55,922 nucleotides of DNA from CAZNXJ01 sp964577115 (GTDB lineage Bacteria; Planctomycetota; Planctomycetia; Pirellulales; Pirellulaceae). The stretch covers positions 1 through 55,922 of the forward strand of contig CAZNXJ010000033.1 of the NCBI GenBank assembly GCA_964577115.1, read 5' to 3'. The notes below the pieces were generated by a model. The model was given only the letters and a program-made list of their open reading frames with translations. It was not told the origin of the DNA and searched no databases. The translations under genes and the position numbers were made by a program. Below, in pieces: positions 50,942 to 55,922 of this stretch; position 1 is the first letter of the stretch; the number at the start of each line of letters is the position of its first letter.

Positions 50942-52504
50942 ATGAGCCAACCCCAAGAACCGAACACGGCCTCCGGCCCTTCCCCCGAATCCCTCTCCGG
51001 CGCCCCGCCGCTGTCGCCCGAAGCCGAGACCCCGTCGGCCGCGGCACAGGAAGGCGGTTCGGCACCCGCAGCGGACCAGCTGGCGTCGTCCGCACCGTCG
51101 GCTGAGCGCCCATCGGCGGAAAAGAGCGACCTGAAAGACCGCGTTCGTTCGCAGCTCGGCGCTCGTCAGGCCGCGCAGCAAGACGCGGCATCGTCCGGCG
51201 CGCAGGCCGGCGAACGAGAAGCGGCTCGCCCGGCGCGCGAGCGGACAGCCGCCGCACAGCGCGTGCCCGTTCCCCCGCGGCGTGGCCCCATGGCCGACGA
51301 ACTCGAGCGCGAACTGGCCGAGGCTCTGGGTGACGCGTCGCTCGACCAGCTGCTCGCCCAGGGCGCGCTACCGACGCCTCCGGAAGCGATCGAAATTGAC
51401 TCGCGACGCCGAGCGACGGTGGTCCGCATTCACAAGGACAACGTCTTCTTCACGCTCGGTGGATCCTTCGAGGGCATCGCGTCACTCCGCGCATTTCCCG
51501 AACCTCCGGAAATCGGCGCGACGATGGACGTGCTCGTCACCGGTTACAACTCGGACGATGACCTGTACGAGGTCGCGATTCCGGGCGCTTCGATCGATGT
51601 CGGCGACTGGTCCGATATTCGAGTCGGTTCGCTGGTCGAGTGCCGCGTAACCGGGGCGAACACCGGCGGGCTCGAATGCATGGTCAACCAGATCCGCGGA
51701 TTTATTCCGGCGAGCCAGGTCGGCATTTACCGCGTTGATAACCTCTCGGATTACATCAACCAGAAGCTGGTGTGCATGGTCACTGAGGCGAATCCGCAGC
51801 GGCGCAATTTGGTGTTGAGCCGCCGGAGCGTACTCGAGCGCGAACGCGAGGAAGCTCGCCAGGCGCTACTGGAACAAATCGAGCCGGGTCAAACACGCGA
51901 AGGTGTTGTGCGTAGCATTCGCGACTTCGGAGCCTTTGTCGATCTGGGCGGTGTCGACGGGTTGATTCATATCAGCCAGCTCAGCTGGGATCGCGTCAAC
52001 GATCCGCGGGAGGTGCTGGAAGAAGGACAGCGGGTGCAGGTCCGCGTCGAAAAGGTCGATCGGCAGACCGGTAAGATCTCGCTGTCGTACCGCAATCTTC
52101 AAGAACATCCGTGGCATTCCGCTCCCGAACGGTTTCCGGTCGGCAGCACGGTGCGCGGCGTCGTCTCGCGGATCGCGAAATTCGGCGCGTTCGTAAAGCT
52201 CGCGCCGGGCGTTGAAGGCCTGATTCACATCTCGGAGCTTTCGCATCAGCGTGTGGCGCAGGTCAGCAGCGTGGTGCAGGAAGGGCAGGAGATCGAAGCG
52301 AAGGTCGTCTCGATGGATGCCGAAAACCAGCGCATCGGCCTGTCGCTTAAAGCGCTGCTTGCCGCTCCCGCGGCGGCCGCCGAGGTAGAAGAACCGGAGC
52401 CCGAGGAAGAAGTCGCTGCGCCGAGCCGGCCGAAGCGCGAGATGCCGCTTAAAGGCGGACTCGATCGCGGCTCGGGCGGCGAATCCTTTGGCCTCAAGTG
52501 GTAA
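50942..52504 (+). CDS. multi-S1-domain RNA-binding protein (ribosomal protein S1-like)
   Basis: 520 residues. A 130-residue Ala/Pro/Ser/Glu-rich disordered N-terminus is followed by four S1 domains at about 155-215, 228-300, 325-395 and 412-480. The last two are the best conserved (GAFVDLGGVDGLIHISQLSW and GAFVKLAPGVEGLIHISELS). The tail is acidic, then basic. It may act as S1 in translation initiation or as a separate RNA chaperone. Canonical S1 has six domains, so this may be a paralogue. Start MSQPQEP at 50942 chosen; the frame is open to 50870. Confidence 0.8.
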   Translation: MSQPQEPNTASGPSPESLSGAPPLSPEAETPSAAAQEGGSAPAADQLASSAPSAERPSAEKSDLKDRVRSQLGARQAAQQDAASSGAQAGEREAARPARERTAAAQRVPVPPRRGPMADELERELAEALGDASLDQLLAQGALPTPPEAIEIDSRRRATVVRIHKDNVFFTLGGSFEGIASLRAFPEPPEIGATMDVLVTGYNSDDDLYEVAIPGASIDVGDWSDIRVGSLVECRVTGANTGGLECMVNQIRGFIPASQVGIYRVDNLSDYINQKLVCMVTEANPQRRNLVLSRRSVLEREREEARQALLEQIEPGQTREGVVRSIRDFGAFVDLGGVDGLIHISQLSWDRVNDPREVLEEGQRVQVRVEKVDRQTGKISLSYRNLQEHPWHSAPERFPVGSTVRGVVSRIAKFGAFVKLAPGVEGLIHISELSHQRVAQVSSVVQEGQEIEAKVVSMDAENQRIGLSLKALLAAPAAAAEVEEPEPEEEVAAPSRPKREMPLKGGLDRGSGGESFGLKW

Positions 52505-52740
52505 AAGCCGCTGCGGCGCACCGTACGCGCCGTTTGAGCGTCGCGATGCCGACGGTTCAGGATTCGGGCGGAGAAGGTTCCGCGCTGCGCGGGTAGGGGC
52601 CAGCGATTCTCGCGGATTGCGCCGTGAGGTTCTATTCCAACTCCAACGTTCCCGGAACCCGGGCCTCCGTTCTCAGAGTCCGCGCACTCGCTCGCCCACG
52701 AGCGACCGACGCCGTTGCTTCTGTTGCTGAAAGATTCCTG
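52505..52740. other. S1-ispE intergenic region
   Basis: Just past the S1 stop, CGGCGC (52514-52519) and GCGCCG (52527-52532) form a 6-bp hairpin followed by TTTGAG, a weak terminator. The remaining sequence up to the promoter at 52741 shows no gene. Confidence 0.4.
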
Positions 52741-52768
52741 TTGACCCGCCCAGGGGGACAGCTACAAT
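52741..52768 (+). promoter_or_regulatory. sigma70 promoter of ispE
   Basis: TTGACC (52741-52746), a 16-nt spacer and TACAAT (52763-52768). Start near 52775, giving a leader of about 40 nt. Confidence 0.65.
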
Positions 52769-52813
52769 GCGCCGTTGGTGGAGTAGCAACGGACGCTCGG
52801 CGTGAAGGCTGCC

Positions 52814-53761
52814 ATGCGAATTTCGCGACATGCCAACACGGTGATCGTTCAGGCTCCCGCCAAACTGAATCTCTTTCTTGAAATCTTTTCTCGCCGCAGT
52901 GACGGCTACCACGAGCTGGAGACGCTCATGGTGGCTATCAACATATACGACACATTAGTCTTCACGCCCCGTTCGGGTCGTGAGGTGCACCTGAGTTGCG
53001 GTTGGTCGCCTGGCTTGGAAAGTCGCCGGTGCGCCGCTCGGGGCGCGGCTTCGCCCTGGGAAGCGATACCTCACGGTGGTGACAATCTCGTCCTCAAGGC
53101 GATCGAACGCTTGCGCGAACACGCGGGCGTAGAGATGGCGGCGACGATTAATCTCGGCAAGCGAATACCCGCCGCGGCGGGACTAGGCGGGGCGTCTAGC
53201 GATGCCGCCGCCGCGCTCGCCGCTGCAAACGCCGCCTGGAATTTGAATTGGCCGGTCGAGCGGCTGGCCGAGGTCGCGGCCGAGTTGGGGAGCGACATCC
53301 CCTTCTTTCTCTACGGAGGGGCCGCCGTGTGCCGCGGACGCGGCGAAAAAATCGAGCCACTCGGCGCGATGCCGCGGCTCGACGTGGTCGTCGTTCGGCC
53401 GCCCGCCGGACTCTCGACGGCCGACGTCTATCGACAATGCCGTCCGGCCGATCCACCGCGCCGGGCGGACGAAGTCACGCAGGCCTGGCAGCAGGGTCGC
53501 CACGCGCGGCTCGGTCGCTTGCTGCACAACCGGCTGCAGCCGGCCGCCGAGCAGCTCTCGCCATGGATCGCGCGGCTTAAGCAGCTCTTCCAGCGCCTGG
53601 ATGTGCTGGGGCATCAAATGAGCGGCAGTGGATCGAGCTACTTCGCGCTGTGCCGCAACGCGCGGCATGCGCGCTTGATCGCGGGACGTTTACGCATGCT
53701 GGGCGTCGGCGCGGTGTACTGCGCCGCTTCGGAGCGATCGCGCACGCTCGGCTTGGTTTGA
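52814..53761 (+). CDS. ispE: 4-diphosphocytidyl-2-C-methyl-D-erythritol kinase
   Basis: A 315-residue GHMP kinase of the MEP isoprenoid pathway. It phosphorylates CDP-ME at the 2-OH. N-terminal APAKLNLFLEI and DGYHELETLM; ATP-binding glycine loop PAAAGLGGASSDAAAAL; C-terminal MSGSGSSYFAL. An insertion near residues 55-75 (CGWSPGLESRRCAARGAASP) is unusual. ATG 52814 or GTG 52802 are both possible starts. It begins 27 nt upstream of spoVG, a neighbour it also has in Firmicutes. Confidence 0.92.
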   Translation: MRISRHANTVIVQAPAKLNLFLEIFSRRSDGYHELETLMVAINIYDTLVFTPRSGREVHLSCGWSPGLESRRCAARGAASPWEAIPHGGDNLVLKAIERLREHAGVEMAATINLGKRIPAAAGLGGASSDAAAALAAANAAWNLNWPVERLAEVAAELGSDIPFFLYGGAAVCRGRGEKIEPLGAMPRLDVVVVRPPAGLSTADVYRQCRPADPPRRADEVTQAWQQGRHARLGRLLHNRLQPAAEQLSPWIARLKQLFQRLDVLGHQMSGSGSSYFALCRNARHARLIAGRLRMLGVGAVYCAASERSRTLGLV

Positions 53762-53788
53762 CGCGAGCCAGCCGTAAGGAGAACTTTG

Positions 53789-54379
53789 ATGGAGATCACC
53801 GAGGTTCGCATTAAGTTGATGGAAGACTCGGACGACCGACTCCAGGCTTTCTGCTCGATCACGTTCGACGACTGTTTCGTCGTGCGCGACCTGAAGATCA
53901 TCGATGGGGCAAATGGGCCGTTCGTTGCCATGCCCAGCCGCAAGCTGACGACCCATTGTCCTCAGTGCGGTTGCAAGAATCATCTGCGAGCGGCGTACTG
54001 CAACCAGTGCGGCATGCGTCTGAAGGACGACCGCGCGATCCGCGATCACGACGGCCGTGCGAAACTGTACGCCGATATCGCGCACCCGATCAACTCGCCC
54101 TGCCGCGAGATGATCCAGCAGCGGGTGATCTCGGAATATCGCGCCGAGCAGGACCGGGCAAAGCAACCGGGATACGTTTCGCGTTACGACGACGACTACG
54201 AGGAACTCCCGCCGCGCAACTCGGTCGACGTCAACGCACACAATTCCAGCCGAACGCGTTTTGAAGGGACCGAGCCGCTGCCAAGGGCTCCCCACGTGCC
54301 GTCCCCCAACCACACGAACGCCTCGAACGGCTGGACCACTCGGCGGAGCGACGAGTTCGGCGCGGGGATCCTCGACTGA
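53789..54379 (+). CDS. spoVG: SpoVG-family protein with inserted zinc ribbon
   Basis: A 196-residue protein. Residues 1-53 match the SpoVG start (MEITEVRIKL, FVVRDLKIIDG, FVAMPSRK) and 92-112 the continuation (KLYADIAHPINSPCREMIQQ), a nucleic-acid-binding fold. Between them is a roughly 38-residue insertion with Cys57, Cys60, Cys71 and Cys74, a zinc ribbon. The C-terminal 75 residues are polar and probably disordered. The start ATG has AAGGAG seven nt upstream. Canonical SpoVG is about 95 residues, so this form is a clear elaboration. Confidence 0.85.
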   Translation: MEITEVRIKLMEDSDDRLQAFCSITFDDCFVVRDLKIIDGANGPFVAMPSRKLTTHCPQCGCKNHLRAAYCNQCGMRLKDDRAIRDHDGRAKLYADIAHPINSPCREMIQQRVISEYRAEQDRAKQPGYVSRYDDDYEELPPRNSVDVNAHNSSRTRFEGTEPLPRAPHVPSPNHTNASNGWTTRRSDEFGAGILD

Positions 54380-54442
54380 TCGGTTGCCGCTTCGCCGCAC
54401 GCAAGCGCACTCACCCTGCACGCTGCCGCGTCCTCTGCCGGC

Positions 54443-55330
54443 TCACCCCAGCAGCTGGCGTAGGTGGAAGTGAAACTTGCCGAGCTTTCCGCCGTAGTTG
54501 CCGGCGGTGATAGCCACAACGCCCGGACCGCTCGCGGCATGGATCGCTGCGCGCATCGCATCGGCGACAGCCGTTTCGTCCACACCATCGACCACGATCT
54601 CGTAAGCGCAGTTGGCACTAGGATGCAGCTGCGACTCCACTCGGCCTCGTAGGGTCGGGCAATATCCTTCGGCCGTGGAAGCCCGCAGCGCCTTGTAGCG
54701 CGAACCGACCTTGCTGCCGCTGCGAGCCACGCCACCGGGAAACGGCGCGATGACGCCCGGCATCCCCGCCACCGCCTCGGCGCCTCGCCGAGCGGCAGCG
54801 AGTGCCGTGGGCGCATCGACGGCTTGCAAGATGATGTTTCCGCCGGCGACTCCCTTCTCGATCCCGACCTGATCCACGATCAGGAACTCGCCGTCCATCA
54901 CCGGCACGCGCCAATAGCGCTGGTCACCCACGACCTTGCTCTTCTGATATCCATCGCCGAAATAACGCAACGTTTTTCCAAGCGGGATACGTGACTCGGC
55001 TTCCGGCATCCCGTCGTACACCGCCGTCGTGGGACACGTCATCAGGCACTGCCCGGTACGCCGCGCCGCCGCTTTGGCGAGAGAGTCGGTGGAAAAGCCG
55101 AAAGCCAGAACAGCGGCGCCAGGGCGACCGTCTGGCGTTTCCGCTGGCGTCAGTAGGCGCTCGATGCCGATCTCGGCATCGCAGGCAATGACCGAGGCGC
55201 TATCGCCGCAGAACTCGCGCAGTCCCGCGTCCAGCCAGTACTCGTCCTGTGCCGTGACGATGATTCGGACGTAACGCATGCCGAACGCCTCGGCAAACGT
55301 ATCCACGATCTCAGTGCCCTGAATTTGCAT
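54443..55330 (-). CDS. ftr: formylmethanofuran:tetrahydromethanopterin N-formyltransferase
   Basis: A 295-residue enzyme, the usual Ftr/FhcD length. It transfers the formyl group between methanofuran and H4MPT, the step next to Mch. Recognised by TEIVDTFAEAFGMRYVRIIV at the N-terminus, ARRTGQCLMTCPTTAVYDG, KSKVVGDQRYWRVPVMDGEF and the C-terminal GNYGGKLGKFHFHLRQLL. The subunits FhcA, FhcB and FhcC are not in this window. Convergent with spoVG. Confidence 0.95.
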   Translation of the reverse strand: MQIQGTEIVDTFAEAFGMRYVRIIVTAQDEYWLDAGLREFCGDSASVIACDAEIGIERLLTPAETPDGRPGAAVLAFGFSTDSLAKAAARRTGQCLMTCPTTAVYDGMPEAESRIPLGKTLRYFGDGYQKSKVVGDQRYWRVPVMDGEFLIVDQVGIEKGVAGGNIILQAVDAPTALAAARRGAEAVAGMPGVIAPFPGGVARSGSKVGSRYKALRASTAEGYCPTLRGRVESQLHPSANCAYEIVVDGVDETAVADAMRAAIHAASGPGVVAITAGNYGGKLGKFHFHLRQLLG

Positions 55331-55629
55331 CGAGCTGATAGTCTCCGAGCAAGGGAATAGGGACGAGCACCCAGGATACTTCGACTTGTCAGCGCAAGAG
55401 AAGTGCCCCTTTCCCCCGCGTCTCGGTCCGTCTGTAAGGCCGGCTATTCGGCATAGTCGGCACGAGGAGTAAAGCTGGCTGGGGCGTTTTGACCGGCGTG
55501 GCAGCTTGACCTATAGCATTAGTAGCCGAAAGTCTGTGATCAATTCGGCGGCGGTCCGAGCCGACACGGGGTATCTGGCCCAAACTTTTCTTCGCGACCG
55601 CCTCGGGCATCACAGGATGTGAATCATTG
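55331..55629. other. divergent upstream region of ftr and the last gene
   Basis: 299 nt containing the promoter at 55489-55517. Nothing else recognised. Confidence 0.5.
55489..55517 (+). promoter_or_regulatory. candidate sigma70 promoter for the last gene
   Basis: TTGACC (55489-55494), a 17-nt spacer, TATAGC (55512-55517), about 105 nt upstream of the ATG at 55630. Confidence 0.55.
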
Positions 55630-55922
55630 ATGAGCACCGTAGACGACCAAATCGCATCCCTGCTGGCAGCGGCAGGTGCGGCAGACGTACTCGAGCGCCG
55701 CTTCGCGTCCCAGCGCGATCTGGCGCGTAACGTCTTGCGTCGTCAGACCGAACGCATTGCCCGACTGGAACAACTACTCGCCACCCTCCGCGAACGGCCC
55801 GCGCCAACTGGATCCGCCGGTGCCGCGGCGGCTGCTGCGGACGCCGCCTACCCGGACTCGGCGCCCGCCTGGAACGAACTGACCGCGCTCATGCGCGAAC
55901 TCGTGCGGCGGCAGGAGGAAGC
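55630..55922 (+). CDS. partial coiled-coil protein, runs off the window
   Basis: The ATG at 55630 opens a frame that stays open to the window end, 97 residues so far. It starts MSTVDDQIASLLAAAGAADV; residues about 21-54 (RRFASQRDLARNVLRRQTER and following) have heptad-like Leu/Arg/Glu spacing typical of a coiled coil, followed by an Ala/Pro-rich linker. No family recognised. The upstream promoter and the sustained codon bias support a real gene. Confidence 0.55.
   Translation, partial: MSTVDDQIASLLAAAGAADVLERRFASQRDLARNVLRRQTERIARLEQLLATLRERPAPTGSAGAAAAAADAAYPDSAPAWNELTALMRELVRRQEE

Noticed and set aside
1..55922. CRISPR arrays, prophage or transposon modules
   Set aside because: No regularly spaced direct repeats, no cas, integrase, phage structural or transposase genes were seen on either strand.

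Overview
This GC-rich window looks like a chromosomal segment of a planctomycete, probably of the order Pirellulales. The evidence is a Pirellula-type membrane-bound dehydrogenase with HEAT repeats and a cytochrome c domain, a TIGR03009-type secreted protein, a mitochondrial-type elongation factor G, SpoVG with a zinc-ribbon insertion, and bacterial tetrahydromethanopterin (H4MPT) one-carbon genes. A run of exactly 100 N shows that this is a draft scaffold. I see no prophage, insertion sequence or CRISPR array.

Layout. 0.15-3.2 kb (+): a compact three-gene unit with a RimK/MptN-like ATP-grasp ligase, an OleC-like adenylate-forming enzyme and a small membrane protein. 3.2-5.0 kb (-): a C25-type cysteine peptidase and tRNA-Gly(CCC). 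5.3-8.8 kb (+): the membrane-bound dehydrogenase. 8.9-11.3 kb (-): a membrane patatin. 11.5-13.0 kb (+): a small HTH/zinc-ribbon regulator behind a promoter overlapped by a palindromic site, then a secreted Pro/Glu-rich protein broken by the N run. 13.2-15.0 kb: a DtxR/MntR regulator divergent from mch (methenyl-H4MPT cyclohydrolase). 15.0-19.4 kb (+): SRP RNA, dnaX, ybaB, rpoN. 19.5-24.8 kb: nrdR (-), then a PH-domain protein, fumC and fusA (+). 25.0-28.2 kb (+): a sugar-type ABC transporter with no ATPase gene. 28.4-34.8 kb (-): a ribosomal-like micro-protein, a lone receiver domain, a beta-hydroxyacid dehydrogenase and a flotillin/NfeD membrane-microdomain cluster. 35.3-38.0 kb: the TIGR03009 protein and two uncharacterised proteins. 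38.4-41.7 kb (+): speA and sufS. 41.8-48.2 kb (-): an RNase HII/HIII homologue, a YCF48/PIG-L-like/CBM9 chimera, a DMT transporter and an M50 protease. 48.6-54.4 kb (+): a phytoene-desaturase-like oxidoreductase, an unknown protein, an S1-domain protein, ispE and spoVG. 54.4-55.3 kb (-): ftr (formylmethanofuran:H4MPT formyltransferase). The last gene (+) runs off the window.

How the genes fit together. mch and ftr catalyse consecutive C1-transfer steps, and the ATP-grasp ligase could glutamylate the cofactor, so an H4MPT/methanofuran pathway is spread over the window rather than held in one operon. dnaX, ybaB and SRP RNA form a conserved replication and secretion neighbourhood, and ispE-spoVG repeats a synteny known from Firmicutes. 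The two NfeD proteins with FloA are a classical membrane-organising module.

The observations I rate most worth a second look are these: a nine-A slippery run in dnaX placed to make a gamma subunit; a SpoVG interrupted by a zinc ribbon; a large secreted chimera with a degenerate PIG-L deacetylase-like core; a 30-residue basic protein with a TTG start; a small HTH/zinc-ribbon regulator with an overlapping operator; and an assembly gap that is almost certainly false, because collapsing a 55-nt duplicated flank restores the reading frame.
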